DNA of 64,000 nt, from the NCBI GenBank assembly GCA_946408995.1, contig CAMJUL010000005.1:16215-80214 (forward strand), in the 5' to 3' direction. The translations under genes and the position numbers were made by a program. This DNA comes from an uncultured Clostridia bacterium. GTDB lineage: Bacteria; Bacillota; Clostridia; Christensenellales; Aristaeellaceae. Under the pieces are notes generated by a model. The model saw only the letters and a program-made list of their open reading frames with translations, was not told the origin of the DNA and ran no database searches. Below, piece after piece: positions 34,269-43,444 of the stretch. Positions within the stretch are counted from its first letter, which is position 1. Each line of letters opens with the position of its first letter.

Positions 34269-35681
34269 TTACAGGCGCCTCCTTTTGATCAGGACTGCCG
34301 CCATCGTCAGCAGCAGGATGCACGGCAGCAAAGCAAGCAGAAAGATGGATGTCCGGATGCGCACCTGTTCATTTGGGAAACGGATGGTATGGGCAGGAAG
34401 GCGCTTGACCCCCGCATCCAGGGAATAGGTTACCTCCTGATGCGTCATCCGGAGCAGCATAGAAGAGATCAGGTCCAGGTTTTCGCTTGCATCCAGCCAT
34501 TCCCCATCCCGGAGCATATCCGCGCTGCCAAGCAACAGAAAACGCATTCCGGCGCTGTTCCCCGCGTAAGCCCCCAAAAGGAACCCGCCTGTTACGTCCC
34601 CTTCCGCGCTTTGGTCCGCGCGGCCCGTGCTGTCCCTGTGGAGCACGGCGCGCCCGGAAGTGGATAAAAGCCGCTCCAGCGTAACGCCGGGACGGTAAAG
34701 GGGGGACGACAGAGCGGCCGCGTTTGGCAGGATCAGCCTGCCGGACAGGTTGTCTGCCAGGGATTGATCCCCCTCAAGCCTCGGATTCAGCCATTCGACC
34801 CGGTCAATATACCGCTGCGTCTCCAAAGGGTTTTCAACCAACCAGCCCTGTTCCATACCAAGCCCATACAAAGAGCACACGGCCTGAAGCCTCGAAAGAC
34901 CAGAAACCGGCGTACCCGATCCGAAGGACAGGAAAAACGCTCCTCCGCGGTCAAGGTGATCCGCGAGCATCAACTGTTCCCTTTCCGTAAGGTCCGTCCT
35001 GGGGTCGATCATCAGCAGCACATCGTTCGGCTCGGCGGTAAAGTTGCTCAAATTCGCGGTGATGACCCGTAATCCAACGGCATTGAGCTGCAGCGAGAGG
35101 GAGGTGCAGTCCTGCTCGCCAGTCTCGCCATGCCCGCTGAGGAACACTGCGCGCGCGGCAGATGGACTGCTTACATGGGAAACAGCGCCGATCACACGGG
35201 CTTCCCCTGTATAAATGGTGTAGATCTCCTCCCCGATCCTGGTTGAAAAGAGCAGTTCGGAGGGAAGGATCCGTACGGTACGGGTGCCGTCACTGCCGCG
35301 CACAAACAGGGTCCCTTCTTCCACCAACGTGCTTCCGTTCAGGGAAAGGAGGCGCTGTGGTTCCCCGGCGGGATTCACCTCCGCCGTTTTCAGATTGGGA
35401 TTGATCGAACGCATGCGGCTCAAGGTTTCCTGCACCAGGTCCAAAAGGGAAGAATGTGTACCGGGCGTATGCACCAGGTAAACAGAAACCTCCGTGTCAA
35501 GGGATTTCAGTTTTTCCGTGGTATAATCGCTCAAAGCCGAAAGACGGTCCGGGGACAAATCCCATTTGAGATACCAGCGGTCCTCCGCCGCCTGAAAGCA
35601 AAGACACAGCAAGATGCAGAAGATCACCGCAAGAAGACACAGCAGCAGGTTGTAAAGGGGAAAACGCATGCCTTTATTCAT
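34269..35681 (-). CDS. GldG-family ABC-associated protein
   Basis: A 470-residue membrane protein with an N-terminal helix (about residues 9-30), an extracytoplasmic IFT-like domain (GldG/ABC-type uncharacterised, about residues 40-420) and a C-terminal helix. LLMIDPRTDLTEREQLMLADHLDRGG and LRFLLLGSADM-type segments mark the family. GldG works with an ABC-2 permease and ATPase; in gliding Bacteroidetes it serves motility, but homologues are widespread in non-gliders. It overlaps the upstream permease gene by 4 bases. Confidence 0.87.
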   Translation of the reverse strand: MNKGMRFPLYNLLLCLLAVIFCILLCLCFQAAEDRWYLKWDLSPDRLSALSDYTTEKLKSLDTEVSVYLVHTPGTHSSLLDLVQETLSRMRSINPNLKTAEVNPAGEPQRLLSLNGSTLVEEGTLFVRGSDGTRTVRILPSELLFSTRIGEEIYTIYTGEARVIGAVSHVSSPSAARAVFLSGHGETGEQDCTSLSLQLNAVGLRVITANLSNFTAEPNDVLLMIDPRTDLTEREQLMLADHLDRGGAFFLSFGSGTPVSGLSRLQAVCSLYGLGMEQGWLVENPLETQRYIDRVEWLNPRLEGDQSLADNLSGRLILPNAAALSSPLYRPGVTLERLLSTSGRAVLHRDSTGRADQSAEGDVTGGFLLGAYAGNSAGMRFLLLGSADMLRDGEWLDASENLDLISSMLLRMTHQEVTYSLDAGVKRLPAHTIRFPNEQVRIRTSIFLLALLPCILLLTMAAVLIKRRRL

Positions 35682-36412
35682 CCCGCCCGCCTCCTTTGAT
35701 GCTTGCGCGCCTCAAGCAAACGTGTCGTCAGAAACAGCATCAGAAACGAAAAAACAAGGTAATAGACCAGGTCCGATAGGCTCAGAATGCCGTTGGCAAA
35801 ATCCCCGAGCCTGTCCTGCCCGGGAAGGGCGGAAAGAAGACCGCCAAGAACGTTCCACGGCCGATTCGTCAACTGAGGCTGGATATAATGCTCATTCAGA
35901 TACAGAAATACGTTGATGCCAAGGGTTAGGACGCCGGCGGTCATCTGATTGAAACACAGGGAGGAGATCAGCAATCCGACGGAAAGCAGGGAGGTCCCCA
36001 GCAGATAATAGCCCAAATAAGTGCAAAGCGTCTCAAGAACGGAGATCTGCGCGAACCGTGAGATCACCAGGGTGTAAAGCCCTGTCAGGAGCATTGCGAT
36101 CAAAAGCATGACGCAAGCAGCAAGAAACTTGCCAAATACGATCGCGCCTGTCCGGACCGGAAGGGTAAACAGCAGCTGATCGGTACGCATGCGCCTCTCC
36201 TCCGCGAAAAGACGCATGGTCAAAAGCGGCGCGATCAAAAGAAACGGCAGATGCATGGCGGAAAGCATCACGTTCATGCTCGCGCTCATTTCCTGCCCAA
36301 TGTTGACAAAAACAAACACAATCCCGGACAGAAGGGTATACATTGCCAGAAACACGTACCCGACAGGAGTCGCGAAATACCCGTGCAGTTCCCTGAGAAA
36401 AAGCGTCTTCAT
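35678..36412 (-). CDS. ABC-2 type permease (GldF-like)
   Basis: A 244-residue integral membrane protein with about six helices. It begins MKTLFLRELHGYFATPVGYVF, very like GldF/NosY-type permeases. It pairs with the ATPase upstream (4-base overlap) and GldG downstream (4-base overlap). The direction of transport and cargo are unknown. Confidence 0.9.
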   Translation of the reverse strand: MKTLFLRELHGYFATPVGYVFLAMYTLLSGIVFVFVNIGQEMSASMNVMLSAMHLPFLLIAPLLTMRLFAEERRMRTDQLLFTLPVRTGAIVFGKFLAACVMLLIAMLLTGLYTLVISRFAQISVLETLCTYLGYYLLGTSLLSVGLLISSLCFNQMTAGVLTLGINVFLYLNEHYIQPQLTNRPWNVLGGLLSALPGQDRLGDFANGILSLSDLVYYLVFSFLMLFLTTRLLEARKHQRRRAG

Positions 36413-37335
36413 GATTCCGGCGCTCCTTTCCCGGTCAAACGGAGAAACGCATCTTCCAGTGTTTCTTTTTCGTCCCGCATTTCCGCCAAAGCGCCTTTCA
36501 TTTTTTTGAATGCCTCGTACACTGCCGGGCCGCAGTCAGCTTCCGGCCGGTAGCGGATGACGATTTCATCCCCTTGTCTGGATACGGAAAGGATCCCAGG
36601 CAGGGAGGAGACCGCCTCCATAGAGGCGTCCTCCCCCTGATACCGTACACGCAATTCGCCCTTTTTCCGAAGAAGGGCGGACAGCGGACCATCGTAAACA
36701 GCCTGTCCTTCCTCCAGGACCAGCGCCCTTGAGCAAATGCCCGTAAACTCACTAAGCATATGGGAGGAAAGCAGCACCGTGCTTGTTTCGCCTGCCTGCC
36801 TGATCACATCCCGCATCTGCACCATCTGAAGCGGGTCCATGCCGCTTCCGGGCTCGTCAAGGATCAGCAAGGGAGGGCTGCCAAGCAGCGCCTGGGCCAG
36901 TCCCAGCCGCTGCCGATACCCCTTGGACAGGCTTCCGCTCAGCCTGTTTGCCCAGTTTCCCAGACCGGCCGCGGCAATCACCCGTTCCGTTTCGCTTTTC
37001 TTTTTTGATTCAGGGATCGGCTTCAGGTCCGCGCAGAACCGCAGATATTCCTTAACCGTCATGTCCGGGTACAGAGGAGGCTGCTCCGGAAGGTATCCGA
37101 TACAGGCGCGCGCCTTCAGGGAGTCCTCCGTCATGTCGTGGCCGCAGATCCTCACCTGCCCGGAAGTGGGGGCAAGATAACCGGTCAGGATATTCATCAG
37201 GGTGGATTTGCCTGCGCCGTTCCGGCCCAGCAGCGCGATGATCTCGCCCGGACTTGCCGTAAAGGAAACCTCACGAAGGGCGTCCCTTTTCAGATAGCGC
37301 TTGCAGATCCGTTCAGCCTTCAGGAGACACATCAC
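36409..37335 (-). CDS. ABC transporter ATP-binding protein (GldA/CcmA-like)
   Basis: ATPase of 308 residues. Walker A is LLGRNGAGKST (about residues 34-44), the signature is LSGSLSKGYRQRLGLAQAL, Walker B is LLILDEPGSGMD, and the switch His is in LLSSHMLSE. The C-terminal 80 residues form the regulatory extension usual for this export class. The start is GTG at 37335, with AAGGAGG about 9 bases upstream, or ATG at 37332; both lie inside the end of the AraC-type sensor gene (23-base overlap). Confidence 0.93.
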   Translation of the reverse strand: MMCLLKAERICKRYLKRDALREVSFTASPGEIIALLGRNGAGKSTLMNILTGYLAPTSGQVRICGHDMTEDSLKARACIGYLPEQPPLYPDMTVKEYLRFCADLKPIPESKKKSETERVIAAAGLGNWANRLSGSLSKGYRQRLGLAQALLGSPPLLILDEPGSGMDPLQMVQMRDVIRQAGETSTVLLSSHMLSEFTGICSRALVLEEGQAVYDGPLSALLRKKGELRVRYQGEDASMEAVSSLPGILSVSRQGDEIVIRYRPEADCGPAVYEAFKKMKGALAEMRDEKETLEDAFLRLTGKGAPES

Positions 37336-39565
37336 TTCCGGGTTCCTCCTTGCTTCGTTTGAACTGCATGGGCGTCATCCCTACTTTTTGCCGGAACCGT
37401 CTGATAAAGGAACCGGCGTCATAATACCCGACCGCCTCGGCGATTTCCTTGACGGAAAGATCCGAATTTACAAGGAGATCCTTGGAATGTTCAACCCTCA
37501 GCATGGTCAGGTACTCAAGCGGGGTGACCCGCATTTTGCTTTTAAAGAGCTGTGAAAGCCTTGCGTTTGGCATGTTGAAGGTCTCGGCGATGGCGCTGAT
37601 GGAAAGCTCCTTGTCGTAGTAATGCGTGTCGATATAGCCGACGACACGGTCCATCAGGTCACCGGATGCCTCATCCGGCTCGGCAGGGGCGCTCCCCTCC
37701 CCACAGGAAAGGATAAAATGGCACAAACGTCTCAGCAGTTCGCTGACATCATCCATGCTGGCACACCCGGAAAGCATGAGGATATCGTAAACCTCCTGTG
37801 CCCCGCGTTCCCTGCTCAGCGCGTCCATATGCTCCTTGAGAAGCGTCTCTATGACGTTGTTGTATATCAGCCTGAAGGAGAAGGAAGACATGCTGTTCCG
37901 TTTTAAAAAATGCAGCAGCTCGGCGATCTTGCTGTTGAGCAGATCCTCACTGCGAAGCAGGAGGGCCTGATGAATCCCTTCCGTAATCCGCTGTGCCTGC
38001 GGAAGGATCTCTCCGAAATTCGTGGGAATGCTCCCGTAAAACAGCGGCTTGTCGGCATCCATGACAAACCGGTTGTCATAGGTGGCTGCCGCCTCAAGGT
38101 AGGCGCTGGAGACCTCGGAAAAGTCCTCATGGATCCCAGAGATCGTCGTTACCGCCTGGCCGCTCTGTTCCTGGGTACGGCGGTGGATCTCCTCCGCCAT
38201 GGAAACAAGGGCCTCCTGGCTGTCTGCAAATACGAGGTACAAAATGGCGTCCAGGGCCACAAGCTCCGTCCCGCAGGCGCATACGCCCGGGATTGGGCAG
38301 TCGCCACCCGCAAATACCATGGGCTGCCTCCCGGCCTCCTGGTCAAAGCAAAGCACAACCGCGTAGTATTTCCGGTCGATCTTTAATTCGACTCCGGCCG
38401 CGGCCTGAAGCGCATCCTGCCTGGTCGGATAGTGGTTTTTCAGGAAGCTGAGGACAAAATCGTGTCTGCGCATGGGCAGCGCGTTTTCCAGCTGGATGCT
38501 TAGGGCCGCATTCTGCCTGGAGAGCTCGCTGATGCCCTGCTTGATTTTCTGCCATTCATCCCCCTGTTTTTCCTCAGAGGAAAGCAGGCTTGATATCTCA
38601 TGGACCGGCTGCCAATTGCGTCGGGCCAGCCGATAGGCAATGAAAAACGCCAGGAGACTTCCAACGGCCAGGATGATCAATCCCCCGCTCAGATTGGCGG
38701 CAAGGGATGCGGCAAGATCCCCGCTCCGGATCAGGGAAACATACTCCATGCTCCAGCCGGGCACCGTTACACGGGAAAGAATGTATTCGTCCCCCTGGAA
38801 ACGGAAGGCGTCCAGGCCACTGACCATGGCTGAGCGGATCTCCTCGTCCGGAATTGAATAGCTGCACGAGGAAACAAGCGTCCGATCCCGGTAAAAAATA
38901 TACGTATTGTTCTTTGTGGCGATGGCATCAGAGAACATTTCGTCAAACACGGTCTTGCGAACCAGAAACATCAGGCATCCCCGTTCCTCCCGAAGCATGC
39001 CAAAGGGCATAAAATACGTGATGATGGGTTCGCTGCTGCCGTCGAGCAGCGTTCCCTGGACCCGCTGAGCAGGAAGAATGGTCAATTCCTCGGAGCCATG
39101 CAGCACGCTTTCCAATTGGGAAGCGGAGAAATGCTCAAAGTGGGTCAGACTGGTCAGCGCGTCCAGCGTCATGGAATTCTGCGAAGAGTAAATATGGCTG
39201 TCGATGGCAAAGCAGAGGAACATCCTTTCGCAGAAAGTATTTGTGGCTGCATATAAGGAAAGGTATTTCATCAGCTGATACGCCATGTCGGGGTGTTCCT
39301 GAAAGACAAAAGCCTTGATAAAGGGGGAAATGCTCATCTGGTCCGCAGTATTCTGCATGGCCGTCAGGTATTCGCCGTGACGTTCCGCGATGCGGGCAAG
39401 GCGGTTGAACTGGCTGTTCCTCGCCTCCGTCCACATGGAATCATAGGTGCGCAGCGTCATAAAGAAAGAAAAAACGACCGCCAGCAGCACGATGACGATG
39501 ATATAGGAGAACAGGAGCCTTTTAAAGGCGCCAGACTGAAAGAAGGATCGCTTCCCTCCGGTCAT
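37313..39565 (-). CDS. Membrane-bound AraC-family regulator (YesN-like)
   Basis: A 750-residue one-component sensor. The first helix lies at about residues 17-38, then an extracytoplasmic Cache-like domain up to a second helix near residue 300 (LSGGLIILAVGSLLAFFIAY). A cytoplasmic region leads to a C-terminal AraC double helix-turn-helix (LSISAIAETFNMPNARLSQLF and VKEIAEAVGYYDAGSFIRRF). Similar regulators switch on LplA/LplB/YtcP sugar transporters in Bacillota. It overlaps the sugar-binding lipoprotein gene by 4 bases, hinting that the lipoprotein and sensor act together. The divergent permease genes are likely targets. Confidence 0.92.
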   Translation of the reverse strand: MTGGKRSFFQSGAFKRLLFSYIIVIVLLAVVFSFFMTLRTYDSMWTEARNSQFNRLARIAERHGEYLTAMQNTADQMSISPFIKAFVFQEHPDMAYQLMKYLSLYAATNTFCERMFLCFAIDSHIYSSQNSMTLDALTSLTHFEHFSASQLESVLHGSEELTILPAQRVQGTLLDGSSEPIITYFMPFGMLREERGCLMFLVRKTVFDEMFSDAIATKNNTYIFYRDRTLVSSCSYSIPDEEIRSAMVSGLDAFRFQGDEYILSRVTVPGWSMEYVSLIRSGDLAASLAANLSGGLIILAVGSLLAFFIAYRLARRNWQPVHEISSLLSSEEKQGDEWQKIKQGISELSRQNAALSIQLENALPMRRHDFVLSFLKNHYPTRQDALQAAAGVELKIDRKYYAVVLCFDQEAGRQPMVFAGGDCPIPGVCACGTELVALDAILYLVFADSQEALVSMAEEIHRRTQEQSGQAVTTISGIHEDFSEVSSAYLEAAATYDNRFVMDADKPLFYGSIPTNFGEILPQAQRITEGIHQALLLRSEDLLNSKIAELLHFLKRNSMSSFSFRLIYNNVIETLLKEHMDALSRERGAQEVYDILMLSGCASMDDVSELLRRLCHFILSCGEGSAPAEPDEASGDLMDRVVGYIDTHYYDKELSISAIAETFNMPNARLSQLFKSKMRVTPLEYLTMLRVEHSKDLLVNSDLSVKEIAEAVGYYDAGSFIRRFRQKVGMTPMQFKRSKEEPGSDVSPEG

Positions 39566-41127
39566 TTTTCAGCCTCCCCCGTTCTTCCGGTATGACGGTT
39601 GTAGATCTGCTGATAAAGCTCCCGGTATTCCAGCGCGCCCTCGGCTTTCAGATCCTCTATAAAAGCGTCAAACGCCTGATCCGTAACGCCGTGAACAACA
39701 GCATTCACGATAAAATCATCCACAACCGTCTTTATGCGTTTTTTCAGCTGTGTCAGACGGGCCGATTCCTGACTGGTTTTCGCCGATTCCACCGTCAGCA
39801 CCTTTTCCGAAACGGGCTCCAGCACGCCAGATGCGTCATAGGCCTCGCAATACCCGCTTTTTTCCACCCGATGCGGCGCGGGCACGTATACAGAACGGTA
39901 ATACTCCTTCGGCGCAAAAAACTGGCCGCAGATAACGGGAACGATCTCGTACAGCCGGTTGGCCTCCGGAACGGCGATCACCTGGTATCTGCCGTCCTCC
40001 CCCCGCTGGAGCATTTCCCCCACCGGGCCATTTTGGGAAACAAGCATGGTTTCCGTATCCATCTGGGCATCCAGCCAGCGAAGGGAAGCGGGGATATCCC
40101 GGTTTTGGATGGTGAGCGCAGCGCCGAATTCAACGGTATCCTTGATCCTGGATAGGCGCGCATCGTATCCATCGGCGTGCACCGGAAGCATGCAGACGAA
40201 CTGGGACGCGATCCCGGCCTGCAGGGCCGTATTGCCCAAGCGCCAGTAACTGAAAAAGCCGGCCGTATTCCGGTTCACTTTCGCGCTCCACAGGTTGGAA
40301 CCCTGCGTAATGCTTTCCACGTCCAGAAGCTTTTCCTCGCAGAGAAGATGCATCCATTCCGCCGTTTCGCGGAAGCCGTCCTGAAACGGCGCAAAACGGA
40401 CGATGCCGTCTGAACCCGCGAAGACGAAATCTTCATTCATCGGGATCCCCCAGGCACTGAAAAGATTATACAGCCCCGTATTACAGTCATCCAGGGTCGC
40501 TTCATAAGGGACCTCGTCCTTCAGCCCGTTGCCGTTTGGATCCCCGTCCCGGAAGGCGCGGAGCACGTCCGTAAGCTCGCGGACGGTCGTCGGAACCTCA
40601 AGGTGCAGGCGGTCCAGCCATTGCCGGTTGATAAAAAAATGCCCGTTAACGCTGACATCCTGGGAAAGAAGAAAACCGACATAGTAACAACGCCCATCAG
40701 AGGAGGGAATGACCTCCGCCATATCGCTCTCCGCAAGCCTTGCGGAATAGACCGGCATGTATTCCTTCAAATACGTATCAAGCGGCACAAGAAGGTGACG
40801 ATTGACGCCGTATTCCTCGGTATCCAGAGAACCCCGAAGGACAAGATCCTTGTATTGTCCGGAAGCAAACATCAATTGCTGACGGTTCTTCCATTCGGCG
40901 TCCCTGACCGTTTCAAACTCCACATGCACATGGGTCTTCTCTTCCAGTTCCCTGTAAAACCAGAGATTCGCAAAATCAATGGCCTGGTTCTCCAATTCGT
41001 ATTGGAGGGCCGTTAGATCTGTTTTTCCTTCCGTCCTGACGGCAGGATCCGGCGCGCACCCGGACAGGAGCACGGTCAAAGCCAACAGCAGAAATGCAAA
41101 AAAGCGGTTTCTCCTTGATGTTTTCAT
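39562..41127 (-). CDS. Sugar-binding lipoprotein (LplA/LipO-like), orphan
   Basis: A 521-residue extracytoplasmic binding lipoprotein. Signal peptide with lipobox LLSGC (Cys about residue 24). It is clearly paralogous to the binding protein at 43445-44950: both share the TALQYELENQ/TAFQYELDNQ start, the EEYGV segment and the EVPTTxxExTxVLRAF segment. An insertion, DGDPNGNGLKDEVP, looks like a calcium-binding loop. It heads the operon with the AraC sensor and Gld-type ABC genes and has no permease of its own there. It could share the divergent LplB/YtcP permeases or present ligand to the sensor. Confidence 0.9.
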   Translation of the reverse strand: MKTSRRNRFFAFLLLALTVLLSGCAPDPAVRTEGKTDLTALQYELENQAIDFANLWFYRELEEKTHVHVEFETVRDAEWKNRQQLMFASGQYKDLVLRGSLDTEEYGVNRHLLVPLDTYLKEYMPVYSARLAESDMAEVIPSSDGRCYYVGFLLSQDVSVNGHFFINRQWLDRLHLEVPTTVRELTDVLRAFRDGDPNGNGLKDEVPYEATLDDCNTGLYNLFSAWGIPMNEDFVFAGSDGIVRFAPFQDGFRETAEWMHLLCEEKLLDVESITQGSNLWSAKVNRNTAGFFSYWRLGNTALQAGIASQFVCMLPVHADGYDARLSRIKDTVEFGAALTIQNRDIPASLRWLDAQMDTETMLVSQNGPVGEMLQRGEDGRYQVIAVPEANRLYEIVPVICGQFFAPKEYYRSVYVPAPHRVEKSGYCEAYDASGVLEPVSEKVLTVESAKTSQESARLTQLKKRIKTVVDDFIVNAVVHGVTDQAFDAFIEDLKAEGALEYRELYQQIYNRHTGRTGEAEK

Positions 41128-41475
41128 GGCATTTCCTTCAGCGTTCGTTCTGTTCGCCCTTTCGTGCAGACAAAGATCCGTTCCAAATAAGCCGCACAGA
41201 AGGCAAAGAGCCTTGTTTCAGGGGATTTTTGCTTTTTCTGTTTGATAATTATACAGGAAAAACGTCCAAAAGGGAATAGGCAGAACTTTTGCCAATGCCC
41301 CAAAGGGCTTCATTCGGACCTTCCAGGCGATATGCGCAATAATTTTGTCTATTTTCAAGCGGTAAAAAACATGCTATTATATGACCAGATAAACAAAATG
41401 AAGCACAGCACGCGTTCCGTTTTTGACGGAACTGTTCTCTCGGATCCAGATTCGACCAATGGAAGGAGGATCCTT
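41128..41475. promoter_or_regulatory. Divergent control region between the two transport units
   Basis: A 348-base stretch with no gene. A plus promoter is TTTTCA (41352-41357), 17 bases, TATTAT (41375-41380), with a weak -35 box as expected for an activated gene. On the minus strand TATAAT is readable near 41246-41251 without a good -35 box. An AraC activator site between them is likely but I cannot define it. Confidence 0.5.
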
Positions 41476-42432
41476 ATGCAGGTCTCCCCCAAAAAGAACA
41501 CGCGTTCCAAGCCACCGCTCGCCACCCGTTTTGCAAAGGCCGTTTACCGGGACTGGCAGCTCTGGGTTTTTTTGCTGCCCGCACTGCTGTTCTTCCTTTT
41601 TTTCTGCTATTTTCCCATGTATGGCGTGCAAATCGCCTTCAAGGATTACAAGGCAGCCTTTGGTATCATAGGGAGCAAATGGGCCAATCCCTGGTTCAAG
41701 CATTTCAGGACCTTCTTTAATTCCTTCTACTGCGGAAGGATGTTCGCAAATACCTTCCTTTTGAATCTATATGGCCTTTTGGTCGGGTTCCCGGTCCCCG
41801 TGCTGCTGGCCATCCTGCTCAATCAACTGACGCACAAAAGGTTCAAGGGATTCGCCCAGACCGCCATTTATGTGCCCCATTTCATTTCCACGGTGGTTCT
41901 TGCCGGCATGATCTATCTGTTCTTTTCCCCTTCCAGCGGGATCGTCAACAAAGCCATTGAGGCCTTCGGAGGAAAAGCGATCTACTTTATGCTGGAGGAA
42001 AAATGGTTCCGTCCGCTCTTTATTGGGTCGGATGTGTGGCAGAACGCTGGATGGAACACCATCCTTTATATCGCGACGCTGACCAGCATCGATCCGCAGC
42101 TGTATGAGGCCGCCACCATTGACGGCGCATCCCGCTTTCAGCGTATCCGGCATATTGACCTGCCCCACCTGATCCCCATCTGCGTGATGATGCTCATCCT
42201 CAACTGCGGCTCCCTCCTGTCTTCGGATACCAACAAAGCCCTGCTTCTGCAGACCAGCGGAAACATCAAGACTTCTGACATTATCGGCGTTTATGTATAC
42301 AACACAGGCATCGGCAAGGCGCAGTACAGTTACACCTCCGCCATAGGGCTGTGCCTGAATGTGATCAATTTCGCCATTATCATTCTCGTTAATACCATCT
42401 CCCGCAAGGTAAGCGAAATCAGCCTGTTCTGA
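41476..42432 (+). CDS. ABC sugar permease LplB-like
   Basis: Inner-membrane permease of 318 residues with six helices. The EAA loop is YEAATIDGASRFQRIRHIDLP. This subfamily (LplB) imports complex oligosaccharides such as aldouronates in Paenibacillus. The ATG at 41476 follows GGAAGGAGGA; the longer frame from 41242 includes the promoter and is not coding. It is followed by the YtcP-like permease and a binding protein, with no ATPase gene, so a shared MsmK-like ATPase is needed. Confidence 0.95.
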   Translation: MQVSPKKNTRSKPPLATRFAKAVYRDWQLWVFLLPALLFFLFFCYFPMYGVQIAFKDYKAAFGIIGSKWANPWFKHFRTFFNSFYCGRMFANTFLLNLYGLLVGFPVPVLLAILLNQLTHKRFKGFAQTAIYVPHFISTVVLAGMIYLFFSPSSGIVNKAIEAFGGKAIYFMLEEKWFRPLFIGSDVWQNAGWNTILYIATLTSIDPQLYEAATIDGASRFQRIRHIDLPHLIPICVMMLILNCGSLLSSDTNKALLLQTSGNIKTSDIIGVYVYNTGIGKAQYSYTSAIGLCLNVINFAIIILVNTISRKVSEISLF

Positions 42433-42453
42433 CGCAGAAGGGAGGAACCTGCC

Positions 42454-43380
42454 ATGACAGCAGCACCGCATACCGGTACCCGGATCCGCGAGACAAAGCA
42501 GGACCGGATCTTCAATTTTTGCAATACGGTTTTCTGGGTCATCGTACTTCTCATTGTGCTTTATCCCCTTTGGCTGATCATTGTAGCCTCGGTATCCGAT
42601 CCGGACGCCGTTCTGGCAGGTAAGGTTTTTTTGTGGCCGGTCAATTTCTCCACCATGGGGTATGACGCTGTATTCCAGTACAGCGAACTGTGGGGCAGTT
42701 ATCTGAATTCCATCTTCTATACCCTGGTGGGCGGCGGACTGAGCGTCTTTGTGACAATGATGGCAGCCTATGCCCTCAGCCACCGCTTTTCCGGCAAAAA
42801 GTTTGTAAACCTTGCCATTACCTTTACGATGTTTTTTTCCGGCGGCCTGATCCCCATCTTTCTGAACGTCCGGGATCTTGGCCTGTACAATACCCGCACA
42901 GTGATGATCCTGATCAACCTGGTATCCGTTTGGAACCTGATGGTGGCCCGCACTTATATCCAGTCTTCCATCCCCTATGAAATGTATGAGGCAGCCACCA
43001 TTGACGGCGCAGACCATTTTACCTATTTCTTCCGCTGCGTTCTCCCCTTGTCCGGCACCATTCTTGCGGTCCTTGCCGTTTATTACGGGGTCGCCAGGTG
43101 GAATGACTATTTTACAGGGCTGGTCTTTTTGCGGGACCGCACCAAATTCCCTCTCCAGACCGTTTTGAGGGAAATCCTGGCTTCGCTCTCCGTCGGCAAT
43201 TCGGATACGTTTTTTGAAGCCTACGCCGACAACCTTGGCGGACTGCAGGAAGCCCTGCGGAAAGCTGAAGTCGCCAAATACTGCTGTATTGTCGTTTCAA
43301 CGGTCCCCTGTGTCGTCCTGTACATCTTTATGCAGAAATTCTTTGTCAAAGGGGTCATGATCGGATCCCTGAAAGGCTGA
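42454..43380 (+). CDS. ABC sugar permease YtcP-like
   Basis: Partner permease of 308 residues with six helices. The EAA loop is YEMYEAATIDGADHFTYFFRCVLP, and the C terminus QKFFVKGVMIGSLKG is a hallmark of the YtcP subfamily. GGGAGG lies before the ATG. It begins 21 bases after LplB and is followed by the binding protein 64 bases downstream. Confidence 0.96.
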   Translation: MTAAPHTGTRIRETKQDRIFNFCNTVFWVIVLLIVLYPLWLIIVASVSDPDAVLAGKVFLWPVNFSTMGYDAVFQYSELWGSYLNSIFYTLVGGGLSVFVTMMAAYALSHRFSGKKFVNLAITFTMFFSGGLIPIFLNVRDLGLYNTRTVMILINLVSVWNLMVARTYIQSSIPYEMYEAATIDGADHFTYFFRCVLPLSGTILAVLAVYYGVARWNDYFTGLVFLRDRTKFPLQTVLREILASLSVGNSDTFFEAYADNLGGLQEALRKAEVAKYCCIVVSTVPCVVLYIFMQKFFVKGVMIGSLKG

Positions 43381-43444
43381 GCCGCGCGGAATTCTCGTCC
43401 GCCGCGGGGCGGGCGCGGATCATAAAAAGAAAGGAGTTGTCCCC

